From: Inia geoffrensis
Lineage: Eukaryota; Chordata; Mammalia; Artiodactyla; Iniidae
Assembly: GCA_036417435.1 (NCBI GenBank)
Contig: CM070913.1
Coordinates: forward strand, 3,586,680 to 3,650,679
DNA: 64,000 bases
Reading direction: 5' to 3'
Below are positions 34,274 through 47,500 of the stretch, piece after piece. A model generated the notes under the pieces. It did not search any database and had not been told where the DNA came from. It saw only the letters and a list, made by a program, of their open reading frames with translations. The position numbers and the translations under genes are program-made. Every line of letters begins with the position of its first letter. Positions within the stretch are counted from its first letter, which is position 1.

Positions 34274-34568
34274 TTTTTATTTTTATTTTATTTTTTTAAT
34301 TTTTGGCTGCAGTGGGTCTTTGGTGCCGTGCGCAGGCTTTCTCTAGTTGCGGCAAATGGGAGCCACTGTTTGTTGCGCTGTGTGGGCCCCTCATGGCAGC
34401 GGCTTCTCTTGTTGTGGCTCACGGGCTCCAGGCGCGCGGGCCTCAGTAGCTGTGGCGCATGGGCTTAGTTGCTCCACGGTATGTGGGATCTTCCCGGACC
34501 AGGGCTCGAACCCGTGTCCCCTGCCTTGGCAGGCAGATTCTCAACCACTGCGCCACCAGGGAAGCCCA
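34274..34568 (-). mobile_element. Full-length older CHR-type SINE
   Basis: 'ggctgcagtgggtctttggtgccgtgcgcaggctttctctagttgcgg' through 'gctcgaacccgtgtcccctgcc' to 'gcgccaccagggaagccc'. The duplicated target gtattaatctt lies at 34263-34273 and 34569-34579. Confidence 0.93.
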
Positions 34569-34579
34569 GTATTAATCTT

Positions 34580-35671
34580 AAATTGTGTTCTTTTAAGCAT
34601 TTTGCATTTGACGCGTTTTTGCTAGAAAAAAGCTCCAGGTTACTCAAAACAGTGAAGTCTTCCCTCTTAGCTAAAGGCTAATCCATCTAATCTACACCTA
34701 TCTGTATCCTTAGGGTCACTGGGCTGGGAAGCTGTTTATGTTCCCATTAGTAGTCATTTTCAGTCCAATTAAATGCCACTGCATTTGGAAGAAATTCTTT
34801 TGGGGAGAGAATGAAGACGGCTAGAGGAGAGCCTGCAGTTGGTGTGGGCCCCATGGAAGCCCCAGGGAGGAGACTGGACCCCGGGTGCAGCTCCCGTGAA
34901 AGCACACCACACGGAGATGCTGAGGGACACTCTTGTGACGGGTTCTGTTAGTTCTATGTGGCCATTTCTGTTTAAAAGGGCTTCTCATTGCAGAGGACAG
35001 CTGTGGAGACTGGAAGCTGGTGGAAATCCGGGTGGGCTCGTCTGAAACCCACCCATCCGCTGTGATCTGTCCTCAGTGGAATTCACCAGTGAAGAGGAGG
35101 GAATCATTCTAAACAGGCAGCTGGAGGGGAAGAAGGACGCTCTGTTTTAGAAAAATGGTTCCAAAGCCCTGAATGAAATTGCTTTGGCGCCACCTTCGTC
35201 CAAGGCCCTTAAACTCACAGTTCTGGAGATGTTTGCTTGCTGGTTTGTTCCATTTTAACGTTCTTTCTCCTTTCTTCCCAAACTCTGGCCTGTCTTCCAG
35301 CTCTGTTGACTACTTCTCCATGTTCTGCCTGCCTGACCCCTCCTCTTGGTCTCTGTGGCTCCACCGGGCAGCCTGGGGCACCCCCGGTGGGCTGAGCTGG
35401 CCTCTTGCCTGTCACTCCCTCCTTCTGCCCAGACACCTGGTTCAGCAGCTTAGAGGCTGGACTGACCCCTGACGTACAGCTCACGCCCCACAGCAGCTGC
35501 GAGCATCCTCATCACATTTTTCCTTACCGCACATCATGGCTCGTCACGCCAGCATCTCGCATGTTGGCTTCTGTGTTTGTTTATGTCATTCCCCGGCTCA
35601 GTCGTAGCCCGCTTGTTTCCCTTTAACATCCATCCCTTCCTAAGGTCCACCGCTATTACCATCTTACTTGA
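34580..35671 (+). other. Intron 2, unassigned
   Basis: No confident feature. 35200-35660 has pyrimidine-rich 'ttctttctcctttcttcccaaactctgg' and may be a decayed old repeat. No exon seen. Confidence 0.45.
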
Positions 35672-35825
35672 GGAGTCCTTAAAAGTAATTCCCGTGTGGC
35701 CTGGGGACCACCTTCATCAGAACCCCAGGGAGGGGAGGAAGCTCGTGAGACGCAGATTCTGGGGCTCGTCCCAACCCAGGAACCAGAACGTCTGGGGTGA
35801 AGGTCAGAGTTGGCTTCTCCAGTGA
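35672..35825 (+). mobile_element. MER5-like (hAT-Charlie) relic
   Basis: 'gtgtggcctggggaccaccttcatcagaacccc' followed by 'gacgcagattctggggctcgtcccaaccc' matches the MER5A order (tggtccggggaccagcagcatcagcatcacc … cagattctcaggccccacccca). Low similarity. Confidence 0.5.
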
Positions 35826-35894
35826 CTCATGCACACAGCCTCAGAACACACATATCCCTTCTACTCTCAAGACAAATGCTTGTTTAGCGGTTTA

Positions 35895-36005
35895 CTGTTG
35901 ACCAAGGACTTTGAAGCTATCATGTGACTGTCACAATAAACCAAGTTGTATAATTGTTCTCGTTTTGAAACTGAAGCTTCAAGAAAGGTTAAACATTCCA
36001 AATAT
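35895..36005 (-). mobile_element. MIR SINE relic, antisense
   Basis: 'tgtcacaataaaccaagttgtataattgttctcgttttgaaactgaagcttcaagaaaggttaa' follows the inverted MIR core (…attatccccattttacagatgaggaaactgaggctcagagaggttaa). Confidence 0.55.
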
Positions 36006-36770
36006 AGTTCTCAACTGAAGTTGTTTTGAATTTATTTAAAATACCCCCTGGGGAGGGCTTATCTGGCACCTTTCAACAAAGGATGTAGAGCCGGTGACAT
36101 CCAACCATTTCACTGTAATGGGTGTGACATGTGACTGTCCGCAGCTCAGAACAAGTAGTCAGCCTTGGGAACTGGAATTAAGACCACATTAAAGACCATA
36201 CTGTCTTCCCATAGCCAGGAGAATCGTTGATTAGAATACAGTAAACTTCAGTGGTACCTTAGTGCCAAGTAGTTTACTGTACAAATGACTTACCTGTACT
36301 AGTTTGGAGTCCAGAGATTAAAATTTCCATCATGAACTTTTTTCTTTTCCAGAAGCGTAAGCAACATTTGGATTTCCTCTTGCATAGTGATTTGTCTTCC
36401 TGTTTTTGCCCTGTATCTCTGTAGTTTCCATCCTCTCCTGTGGGAAAGTGATTCAGCACAGAGGCCACCATCTCTAGCGGACTCCACCTGCACCCGGGCT
36501 CTCGTAAAGCCCCGAGCCACTTGGTAGCATTTAACAAATGCAGGCAGAGAATTAGGATGAGACTGACAGCTGGATTTGGAGCTGTTTACTCCTGTGTTGT
36601 TTTCTATGGGGACGTGAATGCAGCAGGATACACCCCCTAGGCCCTGCCCCCCGCCCCCCGTATTCCAACAGCCCGCTAGAACGACAGACGGGGAGAGGCT
36701 GCGGCTGGGAGTTCTGTGCCATGTTAAACTGTAAAGGAGAGTGTTGATACAGTGCATACCAACTAAGAAA
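36006..36770 (+). other. Intron 2, unassigned
   Basis: No repeat or exon identified. A C-rich run (gccccccgcccccc) lies at about 36647. Confidence 0.45.
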
Positions 36771-36930
36771 GGCTGTTTTTATTGTGGTAAAACATATGTA
36801 ACATAACATGTACCATTTTAACCATTTATGAGTATGCAGTTCAGGGGTGTTCAGTACATTCACATGGTTGTGCAGCCACCGTCCACCTCCTGAACTTTTT
36901 CATCTCCCAGCTGAAACTGTACCCACTGAA
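36771..36930 (-). mobile_element. L1 3'UTR relic, antisense
   Basis: 'ttattgtggtaaaacatatgtaacataacatgtaccattttaacc', 'cagtacattcacatggttgtgcagccacc' and 'ctgaaactgtacccactgaaac' are the common L1M 3'UTR. About 160 bp. Confidence 0.75.
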
Positions 36931-39189
36931 ACATTATGTGCTTTGGTGAGTTAAAGTCAAACGCCAAGAAGTACCTCCGTCCGTGTAAGTATGAATTCCT
37001 ATAAAATGCCCATGGGGCACATTTATAACAGATAGTGTCTATGGTCTTCTTAGAATTTCAGATCAAAGGGTGAGGGATTATACTTTTGCCAAAAGCAAAT
37101 CGCTTAGGAAATAATTGTCACTTGCTAGTGGCGTCATCGTGTCCCTGCAGAGACCCCAGGCCTTCCCTGGGGCTGTGTCTGCGGCCCACCCTCATCCCTC
37201 TGGTTCCCGTGCACTGACCGCGCCTGGACCGGAGGCTGGCAGTGAGGCCCGGGCTTCTTGGACTTCGGGTCGCATGTGGAGAGTCTCAGGTTAAATTCAT
37301 CCAGCTCCTCTGGACACGTCAGGGCATCGGCAGTGACTCAGAAGGGTCGGCCAGCCTCACTTGTCCTCCTCCTGCTTGGGACCCCTCTGAGCTGGGAAGT
37401 GCAGCATGCGATGGGACGGGTGTCTGTGTTGGGGGCGGGATGCCCTCTGCCAGGGCGGCAGCAGCAGTGTGGCAGACCTGCTTCCCTGCAGACCTTTCTC
37501 CCCGCGCCTCCCAGACTCCAGCGAGGGGAGCCAGGAGATGGCCGGGCCGCCGTGGCTCCTCCTGTGGCTAATAGGCCTGGGACACTCTGCTGGCGGACAG
37601 AGCAGCAGGAGAACGGGGAGGCTGGGGCTGGCGGCCCTCCTTGCCCAGGCCGGTGTGCTGGTCGCGCCTTCCTGGCCCTCCCTGCAGCCCAGCCTGTCCT
37701 GGCGGTGGTGGACACCGGGCGGTGTGCGAGCACGTCCTCACTTCCAGCCCCAAGAGCCACTGTCTGCAGCCTTGGGTGTGCTCCCGGCCCTGGCCTTGGC
37801 TTGCTCTCGGGTGGGCTTCGGGTGGGGTGGACGTTCGGTTGAGGCCCCTTGGGGGGAGGGGGGCTCCAACACAGATCTGCCCCACGTGGCCCCTGCCCAT
37901 CTCCTGCCAGCTTCAGACACCACCAAAAAGTGTGCTTGCCTTTGGGAGCAGGTGCCAGGCAGAGGGCACGTTGACTCCTGATGTCGCCTTTGACCTTGGA
38001 ACCATCCCAGTCTTTTTGAGCATCATTTAGCGGATGGAAGTTCTTCTTGCAGTTGACGCTGGAAACACGGTTCTGACGCTCAGGCCCATCAGAGGGCAGA
38101 GCCTGAGACCGGCCCACGTTTAGATTTGGGGTGTGTCCGCCCGAGGACCTGACGCTCCTCAACCCTCCCTCCAGCAGCTCTCTCTGGCGGCCATCACTGT
38201 CGAGCGTGGGGGCACACTTAGCTAGTGAACCCTGACAGGCCCCTGCGCTCTCAGAGTCGATCAGAGCAATTGCCAAAGCTTGACAAGCTCTCTGGTGCAG
38301 GCGCTAACGGACAGGCGAGGAAGACCCTGTACTTCGTGCTGCAGGCTCCGGGGCTTCGCACAAGGAGGTTTCCAGACCCTTTAGCTGTGGACCCCCCCTC
38401 GAGTTCCTGGGGAATTCCTGCTGACCGCAAACTATGGCGAGGTGCTTCTGAAATGAAAATGCGTCCTCCTTACGCTGTGTGCCTTTTAAACCCTTGTCCA
38501 CCTGGCACCCCCGACCCAGTTGGTGCTCTTGTGCTGTGTGCCGCCTGTGTTGCTCTGCCAGCCCCCTCGTAACGGGCAGGCGTTCCCAGGACAGTGAGTG
38601 AAGGGAGCTGCAGAAGTGGTGTGTGTTTCACAGGGGCTTGGGAGTACGGTGTCAGGGTCTGTTGTTACAGCGGGAACTTAACGAGCCCTGTTTCCTGCGT
38701 CAGGATGGTGGTGTGGCGCTTGGGCCGCCGGCACCAGTGAAGACTCCAAGGGCTGCGGAGCGCTCACGGTCGAGGCAGGCGTCCTCAAGTCCATGGTCTC
38801 CCCGAGTGGGGTGACCTGTCCCTTTTACAGAGGACGAACCTGGGTCCCAGAGAGGTCCACACGGCTGTCCAGGTTTCTCTGGTTTCCTCCCATGGCTGAA
38901 GTGGGGAGTGAAGGAGGAGGCTGCAGCGCTCCCGAGCGATCAGCAGAGGACCGAGGCACTTGCAAAAACCCAGCCCACAGGCTGCGGTTTCCACTGGCCT
39001 GAGGCGGGGGGTGGGGGGCGTCGTCAGGAAGTGCCCCCCGGACGGACCACAGATTCCTCTGGACGGGAGAAAGATGCGCACTGTGGTTCCTGGTCGCCGT
39101 GGTTTGCCCATCTTGGACAATCCTGCCGGTCAGGACCCTCTCCTGACCCAGACTGTCGCTGGTGGACTGGGCAGCTCCGTAGAAACAGC
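36931..39189 (+). other. Intron 2, GC-rich sequence with long overlapping frames
   Basis: 37240-38280 is GC-rich and has a 312-codon frame on the - strand (37338-38276) overlapping 194- and 191-codon frames on the + strand. None has a recognisable domain, and composition is Pro/Ala/Gly/Ser/Arg as expected from GC-rich non-coding DNA. 38810-38870 ('cccttttacagaggacgaacctgggtcccagagaggtcc') is a MIR-like fragment, antisense. Confidence 0.5.
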
Positions 39190-39575
39190 AGGAAGATGAC
39201 TCGTTCAGCTCTTAAAATCCAGGGTCTTCAAGATGTATTAAGTGGAAAACCTAGGTGCAAAATTGTGTGTATAATTCGTTACCCCCTGAAACAAAATGAG
39301 GGAGTACGAATCTTTGTTCATATTTGCTTGTAGTTGCATAAATAGACCTGGAATGATTGATAAACTAGCAAAAGTCCCAACCTCGAGTACGAGGTGGGGA
39401 GTGGCTGCTGACGTGTCCGGGGTTTCCTTTCGGGGTGAGGCAAGTGTTCTGGAATTAGGCAGTGGCGATGGTTGCACAGCCGAGTGCGCCAAAACCAATG
39501 AACTGTACCCCTTAACGAGGGGCACCGTGGAAGCCAACCACGTGGCGTGTACCTCAGTCCTGTGGTTAAAGCATC
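39190..39575 (+). mobile_element. L1 3' region relic, sense
   Basis: 'caaaattgtgtgtataattcgttaccccctg', 'tatttgcttgtagttgcataaatagacctggaa' and 'ttctggaattaggcagtggcgatggttgcacagc' then 'aatgaactgtaccccttaac' are an old L1 3'UTR in sense orientation. CpG decay is visible. Confidence 0.6.
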
Positions 39576-41264
39576 TTCCTGAAGCAGGCATCTCACTTGG
39601 CTCTGAGCCTCTTTGAGCCAAGTGTTCAACGCTAGCGGAGCTGCACTGGTCTTCACCCCGTCTCTGGATTCGTGGACTGAGGGCCCGTGAAGCTGTGTCT
39701 CTCGCAGGGTCTTCGGGGTGAATCAGGCGGAGGGCCCAGGGCAGGGCTGGCCCCTGGGTGCTCTGTCATAGGGTCCCGGGAACTGCTCCCTGGGATTCAC
39801 GCTCAGGAGCTATTGGTGAGAGAGGCAGCTGGAGCCAGCGGCCTTGGCTGTGGGCTCACGGAACAGAGACCTCTCCCCGTCGTCGCCACTGCCCAGCGAC
39901 CTCTGCTGCGGAGGCGCAGCTGCCGTGGGTGGGGCTCAGCTGACGGGGTGCTGTGAGGCTTGTAGTGCCGGGTGGCGCAGAGACCTGGCCGCTGAGGGCA
40001 GGGGTGAGGACGTGTGACCCTCGTCCAGGCTCCCGTGGAGCTTCCATGACCCCCTCTGCTGTGCTGGCCAGGCCTGCAGCGTGGAGGGCTGGGCATGGGA
40101 ACTGCTGAAGGAGGTCTGCTCTAAGTACAGGCTTTCCTGCCAGCAGTTATTTTCGGCTGTTTCAATTACAGTTGTCCCCTCTGGTAACCGCTGTAGCATC
40201 CCGTAAATACAGGCCAAATCACAGCCTCCGGCTGTGGAGCCAGCGGGGGAGGGTGGACACGTGGACGGCCCCGCTCCTCCTGGAGTGGACGGCGACCCCG
40301 TGGGGCTTTTAAGTGGCCGCTTGGAGGAAGGGGAGCCAGTGAACGGCGCCCCTTCTCTCTGATTCGATCGTACTATTCTTCCCACACCCTCTGCTCAGCA
40401 CCTGAAATCACCTTGTGTTCAGGAACCCGCTGTGAGCTGGGGGCAGAGCCACCGACTCTGATGGGCGTCGGAGAGCTGGCTTTTCGGAAATGCCTGACCC
40501 TGTTCTGCTCCCGGCGATCCAACCCTGCTCCTGAGACAGGCTCCTGAGAGGCCCTGTGTTTTCCTTGGAACTTGGGGGTTCATATTTCCTTGCTTTTTAT
40601 CTGATCTCCTTTCTCCTACGTCATAACAAAGGTTAAGTATGAGAGAGCGGGGAACGGGGAGAGCTCTTCCTTGGGCCGACCTCCACGAGGCAGAGGGACT
40701 GGGAAGGACTGCCCGCTGGGGGTCCGAGCCTGGCTTAGCCGCCAGCGCGCCGCCCTGGGGCTGGTGAGGCCAGGCCGTTACTGTTGATCATGTCTGGGCC
40801 GCGGGTCAGCACGGCAGCCCCGCTTGGAGGTGAGGGTGGACTTGAGGGTGGAGGGAAGTGCTGCTTGGACCCTCAGAACGGCTGGCATCAGTGCCCCTCG
40901 ATTCTAGGTTTCTGAAAGTGTTCTGCTTGGGAGAGACACCGGCTCTGTCCCCTGGATGTCCAGGGATGTGGTGGGTCTGCAGGAGGGCCTGCCCACGGCC
41001 CATGTCGCAGTGGTTACTGAGGCTGGGTCTTCATTACACTGCACTGCAGGCTCGGGAGGGGCAGAAGCCCCGCAAAGTGAGTGGGACTGACTGAGTCCAA
41101 GCCATCTCACTTCTGGCGCCGAGCTCTTTCCGTTAAGCTTCTTGTCTGAGATCAGCCCCCAGAACTTGGAGTTTCTTCAGTCCGGCTCCCTTAGGACCAC
41201 CAGCGTGCTCTCCCTTCTGGGTCAGTCGTGCTCCTCGGACGTGGCAGTGATGAAAGTGAGTCCC
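39576..41264 (+). other. Intron 2, GC-rich unassigned
   Basis: No repeat or exon recognised; short domain-less open frames only. Confidence 0.5.
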
Positions 41265-41410
41265 CGTCCCTCACCGCACCAGCCACGTGGCCTCGGGCAA
41301 ATCACTTCATCTCTCTTGTGCCTCAGTTTCCTCATCTGTGAAACCTCAGTTTGGGAGGATTAAATCTTTAGAACTGTGCCTGACCCCTTAGGGCGTTTTG
41401 TGAGGGTTAG
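41265..41410 (+). mobile_element. MIR SINE, sense
   Basis: 'acgtggcctcgggcaaatcacttcatctctcttgtgcctcagtttcctcatctgtgaaa' followed by 'aggattaaatctttagaactgtgcctgacccc' is the MIR core and 3' part. The best preserved MIR in the window. Confidence 0.85.
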
Positions 41411-43772
41411 CTGTTACCACCCTCCCCTTTCCCATGGCACCTGGCTGCGGTGTGAGTGACGACGGGGTGTGTGTGACGGGGTGTGGGCCCAGGGGTCCCG
41501 GTCCTTGAGCATCGGGGGCGGGGCTGGGTGTCCTTCAGACCAACAGCAGCCCAGCCGCTGCCCGGCACCTCCCTGAGTGCAGAGCAGCAGTGAGCCTCCC
41601 CCTCGAGAAGCTGGTCGTTCGGCCCGAGGGGCGCGTGGCTCTCACACCACCCGTCTTCCGTGTCCTGCCCACGGGACACAGTTCCCTCCACTCTGGGGCA
41701 CAAGTTAAGAGCGGTCAGGGCCGGTGTTGCACACCCGGGGCTCTCTAGGAAGGGGCCCATGGAGCAGAACCCACCCCTGTGTTGCCGGTTCCTCCCAGAA
41801 GCCAGGTTGGAGCCTGGGGCAGTCCTGCGTCCTGAGCTGTCAGCCAGGCAACCCCACCATGGGACGCGTTCTAACTGGGCTTCAGGGACATTAGAGTGAC
41901 TCCTGTTGGATTCTTCCCCCATTCCTTAAGCTGGTTCTGAAGACCAGAAAAGATGAAAAGCCACTGGGCATGAAACAGACTTTAGGGATGGAGGATAACA
42001 TTTTATGTTAATTTCTGAAACAGTTGAAAGACGAGCGGCTACAGATGACATGCTTATTAGCGCTTGATCACAGCCAACGGTTGGCGTGTGCCTGCGTGTG
42101 CACGCGCACCTGTGTGTGTGCCCTGTTGTGTCCCGAGGTCTTTGGTTGTGTGCCTGGAATGCTTTTGCCCCCCGGTGGTGTGACACTTAGGTACCTTTGG
42201 GCCCAAGTGTAGCTAGATAGGAAAGATGGTGAAAGTTAATTTACCTTCATTAAAAGTAGTTTTAAAATCACTTATTCCTAACACACTGAACCTTAAATCA
42301 CCTTCTGAGGATATAATTGGCCATTCAAAATGGATTTGTAAGTAGAGACTTTGCCACCTGTGTACTCAAGGGAACTGTTTACTGATGTCAGCAAAGCAAA
42401 GCAGCATTTACTAGAATTTTATTAGTCAAGATCAGTTACTGGAAACTACCCTGAAGAGGGCGGGACCTTCCAATTCACAGTGACGACCTGACTTTCCGAT
42501 AATGCACCCGAAAGAACAGTCTCCTTGGGTCCCAAGTAGGACCTGGGAGGACGAGACGCCCTGGTTCAGACACACGCACCGTCTCACGTCAGATCCTGAG
42601 CTCGACCCGGACCCGCCGTGCACTTCCAGGCCGCCCGGCACAGGCAACGTGAGGAAGTAGCCTGAGTGCAAGCCTGGCCCCGGTCCCCCGGGAGTATCTC
42701 CCTGGCTTTTGCCTGTTTTCCCACCGCGCCGGCAGGTCAGTCACGGCCTGATCGGCCGTGCTCATTCTCAGCTTGCCAGGGGACTGTGCCGAGGTGGGCA
42801 GCAGGGGTGCCAGCTCAGACCTGCCCCTGTGGGGGGGCAAGGCCGAGCGCAGGCTGCTTTCCAAGACGTGAGGACTGGCCTCGCGCTCTCGGGGCTGCCC
42901 AAGGGGGCGGAACTTCACCGAACCTCACCAGAGTGCAGGAGGCACTGGCCACTTGTTTGCCGACCATCGTCTGGCCTGTGTCAAGTCTTAATTTTTGTCT
43001 TCAACAAAATAAGGATTATTTTACTTGTCAGTTGCTTATCTGATAAAGGTGTTGTTAGAGTTAATGAACTAACGTGGGCAAATTACGGCAAGCCCCTGAG
43101 CGGCGAGGTTCTGTGTCCACGTGGAGTGTCACTGAAGCTGCAGTAGTGAGCAGGTTCCCTTCAGCCGCCTCTCTTCCCGGGGACTGAAAACAAAGGCAGA
43201 CGTTTGGGGTCGCCCCTCAAATCGCTGCTCCTTCCTTCTGCAAAGCCTGCGGTCCTTACCGTTGCCTCCTCAGAGACCTGCACAGAAGCCAGGATGGCCA
43301 AAGGCCCCAGGTTTGTAGCGAAAATGGAAGCAATCCAGAATAATCGGGGGGAAAAAGAGCCTTCGGCTAGAATGAGTGGCCACCGTGTTCACGAGCGTTA
43401 CAGAGCCGTCCAGTTGTGGCGTGTGGAGCCTCACCAGGGGTCTCCTGGCCCTGCCCTCTCAAGGCCCCATCCTGGGACACGGGTGCAGGTGAGCCTGTTT
43501 GGAAGCGGAGAATGTGGACAAGCAAGGCGTGGACCCGATAAAACGCAAAACCAGATAAAGGCAAAAATGTTCAGGTTTTAACTCGTTAGTGTTGATTGTA
43601 GTCTAACTGGGGGAAGGAGAGTAGATTAAAAGTAGGGAGAAGATGAGAATGTCTGACAAATGTCCTCTTCTTAAAAGGCATTCTGAGGATGCAACAACTG
43701 GGAAGCGCTGGGCTGTGAGTATCTAGTATTTCTTTTTCTTCCCCCAGAGCTGGAAGGAACCATTTTATTTCT
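41411..43772 (+). other. Intron 2, unassigned
   Basis: Contains an alternating purine/pyrimidine stretch (tgcctgcgtgtgcacgcgcacc) near 42090, a potential Z-DNA site. 42210-42430 is AT-rich unique sequence. 42980-43080 may include a MIR-like fragment. No exon seen. Confidence 0.5.
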
Positions 43773-44560
43773 TTGTTTTAATAAAAACTTTATTGAGATG
43801 TAATTCCTGTATCATATAATTCACCCATTTAAAGTGTGCAGTTCACTGGCTTTTAGGGTGTTCACAGAATTGGGCAGCCATTGCAGCAATTGTAGAACAT
43901 TTCCATCACCCCAAAGAGAAACCCTGAACCCAGAAAGCGGCTCCTTCCCAGCCCCTGACAACCACTGAGCTGCTTTCTGTCCCTCCAGATTTACCTATCC
44001 TGGGCGTTTCGCATAAACGGGTCCCATCACGTGTGGTCTTTTGTGACTGGCTTCCTTCACTTGACATCGTGTTCTTGAAACACATCAGTGTTGTGTCCTG
44101 TGTCAGTACTTTGGTCCTTCTTTATGGCTGAATAATATTCCATGTATGGATGCACCACACGTTTTTCATCCATTCCTCAGTGGATGGACACTGGGGTCAT
44201 TTCCCTCGTTTGGCTGCTGTAAACATTCCTGTACAAGTGTCTGTAGACGTATGTGTTCCGTTCAGTTTGGTGTTTCCTCCAAAGGTTCAGCGTGGCATTA
44301 CCACGTGACCCAGCAGTCCTACTTCTAATGATGGTTGTACTTCACATTTTCCCACCTGAATGAATGCCTGTTATTTCTTTTTCTTGCCTAATCCCCCTGG
44401 CTAGAACCTCCAGGTGCTGCAGTGTTGAGTAAAGAGTAGATACTCTTGTGCCTGATTTTAGAGGGAAGCAGCCAGACTGTCACCTGAGTATGAGGTTTGT
44501 GGTGGCTTTTTCATGAATGCCCTTTATCAGGCTGAAGACCTAGTGTTTCTTTTTACATCA
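43773..44560 (-). mobile_element. L1 fragment, antisense, internally deleted
   Basis: The 3'UTR ('aaaactttattgagatgtaattcctgtatcatataattcacccatttaaagtg') and ORF2 C-terminal part ('gaataatattccatgtatggatgcacc', 'tcagtggatggacactggggtc') run to about 44345. The sequence then jumps to reverse-transcriptase-region DNA ('tttctttttcttgcctaatccccctggctagaacctcc' at 44374; 'ttcatgaatgccctttatcagg' at 44511). The jump implies an internal deletion of well over 1 kb. Confidence 0.8.
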
Positions 44561-47500
44561 GGGGCAAATGCATCTGGGAGTGGGTTCTTAATTTCATCTT
44601 CATAAAAACGACCAAAGGGAAGAGAGCTACTTGACTACTAACATATTTATAAGAAGAGAACCCCAAAAAACGAGAGTTCAAGCACTTTTATCAGCGTCAG
44701 CATTCACGGCACACACATTGTCGGAGTTACAGTTCGGTGTGTATCTGTACTTGTGGTTTCGTTGTGTGCCGTGGGCTCTCAGCTCAGCCTAGGAAAACTG
44801 AGTTGATTTCCTGAGTTAGGGAATTGAAACTTTATACCACAGCTCCATTTAGAGGATTCATTTTGTTGTATTTTCCATTCTCTTTTATTTAAACGTTGTG
44901 TGAAAGGTCGTTCGGGCTGGGTTTGATATGGAAAGGCCATTATGCCTGGCTTGGCTAAATGCATATCTTTGTGGTCTTGGGAACGTGCTGTGCTCAAGCC
45001 TAGGAATGTCTGCAGAAACAAACGCGGGGTTTCTCCCAGCACAGAGCTGGAGGGGAGAGATGGCCCTGCCCTGGCGTGTGCATCCTGCAAGTGGGCTTAG
45101 CTGGGGCCGCCCTCACCTCGGGAGCCTGCGCTGCCTCTCTGACCAATGTGTGCCCTCGGGGCCGGTGAGGCTTGTCTGACTGCAAAGGAAGGAGAATGGT
45201 GCTGGCGATTTTGTCTTCTGGGTGTCCTTGTTTTCGTTTTTAGAAGAACCCTTGGGAAGAGCGGCGTGCTTCCCCACTCTGCCCGAGTGGCTTTCCCCGA
45301 GCTCTTTGTGCGGCTGCACAGCGTCGCCCCCCAGCCCGTGTCTCTCTGTCGTCCTCAGCGCCTGCTCCTTCCTCGGTTTCCCTGCAGGAGCTCCGTCAGA
45401 CGGAGCTCACGAGGGTGGGCTGGGTGCAACCCTTGAGCGCATCCTGCCACCTCCAGGGGAGGACGCCTGTGACACGCCCCCCGCCAGACCCCTGCCAACT
45501 GCCCCCCCCGCCAGCCCGTCCGGGAGGCCCGGCCGCACGCGGCAGGGGGAGGGCCTTCGGCTTCTGGGCGCGTGCCACCTTCAGCCGAGCGTCTAGCCCT
45601 GCACCCAGAGCTAAAGCGTACAGCTGTCTTCTTGGATGTTTGTCCTGCCCAAGCAATAAGTGTGCATTTTTAAAGAGTTAACCCAAGCTTTGTAAGCGCT
45701 GAGAACGTGCTTTGTCTGAGGCACTGCTGATGTGGAATCGGCTTCAGGCTGTACCTCCCAGGTGATTTCCAGGGAATTGGAGAAAGTGTTGGATTAGCAC
45801 CTTTTTTTCCCTGTGAAAGCTATCTTTATGCAGTGTCCATTTGTTCTCAGAACACATTGGCCAAAATCATTACCGTAAAGTATGAATTAATTTTTAGTGT
45901 GTATTTTCAGATGTCGTTGGAAATAAATTCAGAGTTGAGGTGTCTAAACGTGGAAGATTGATTCCTCAGCCATGAACGAAGACAAAGACGTGTGTTTGTT
46001 ATCGGTAGAAAAGCTAATAGCTTTCTAAGTGCAGTTCCAGAGTCTGCACAGCCACTACTTTGCAAGTAGAAGGAGGGGAGGGGGGAGACGAGCCACTGCA
46101 GACCCACCACCTTCAGGGACAAGGGCACGACCAGGGAGTCTGCCGAGCTGTGAGGACCGGTGACCAGCCAGCCAACCGCAGGCCTCCGCCGCTGACTCCC
46201 CTGGGTGCCACCCGTGGGCGAGCTGGAGCCATGGCTAGCTCAGCTCAGCAGGAGGGAGCCCAGGTCCCTTGCTCAGCCTCACAGCCACCCTAGCCTCCAC
46301 CCACACTGCCTGCCCTTGACCTCAACACACACCCTCACCAGCTTTTGCTGGTTACGGTAAAAGAAACACATAGAATTAGACACAGAACCTGCCCTTTGGC
46401 CAACTTCCCTTGCCTGGCGTATGTCTGCTCGTGGGGACGTTGGGGCGCGGAAGGGAAGCCGGGGCTGCCGTTTCTCCGAGGCCCTCAGCAGAGGCGGCCT
46501 GGGTGTTTCACGAGAGGGACGCAGTGGCTCGAGGTCCAGGGCAGCTGTCAAGTTGCAGACACAGGAGGGCTGTAAGTGCTCTGGGGGCCCGCTTCCAGCC
46601 TCAGGTTCCCCCTGACGAGGGACAGAGGGGGCGGAGCCAGGTGCCAGGCTTCCCACGGCCACACGTGGGTGCTCCCGCGTCCGGTTAAATGCGAGTTCCG
46701 CCGGGCGGGGCCTGGTCTGATCTCTGAGGCAGCTCCACGGGCCACAGCCCGCTCAGCAGACCCAGGGCCTGCTTCCCGCATTCGTTCCGCACGAGGAGGG
46801 TGCCGGACCAGGCCCCCGCCAGGAAGGGGGCGACTCCCGGCAGGCGAAAGGCCAGGCACCCGTCTCAGCCTGCCACGGCCCTAGGCTGTGGCGAGCAGCC
46901 CTGACACTGGGTGGGGCACTGGGCCGGGAGGTCGCCCCTCTGTCCCCAGTCATGACCCAGCACAGCTGGGGCGCGGGTCCTCAGAGGGTGGCCCAGGCTC
47001 ACAGGCACCTGAGCGCTGCCCCCGTGTGTCCCATGTGTGCCGCCAGGTGGGGAGCAGACTGGGCAGAGGACGGCCACGTGCTGGTCCCCCGTCTGTGCCA
47101 GCTTGTCCACCGCAGACGGCTTCCAGGTTTGCCCCCAAGCCCCCTTGGCCTCAGGTCCCGCCAGCAGGGTCACCCGCTGGCCCACAGTCTTCTCCATCAC
47201 GTGGATATGGTGCCCCCGGTTCCCAGCGCTAACGGCAGCCCGGGGGCCCCCCGGCTCTCTCGCTGTTTGGGGCCCTGGCGGCAGGGAGCTGTGAGTGGAC
47301 ACAGCAAGATCTACCCTTCAGGGAGTGTGCAGAGGAGAAGGGGTCCCCGGACGCAGTTTTGGTGAGACTGCTAAATCTGGGGAGGGGCCAGGAGCAAAGG
47401 CCTGCGGACCCCCTGGGTGCTCATGGCCCCATTCCGGCCAGTTCCTGGTGTCCGAGTGTGTGTAACGCGCACGTGCGCCCCAGGCCTGATGTCCACCTCG

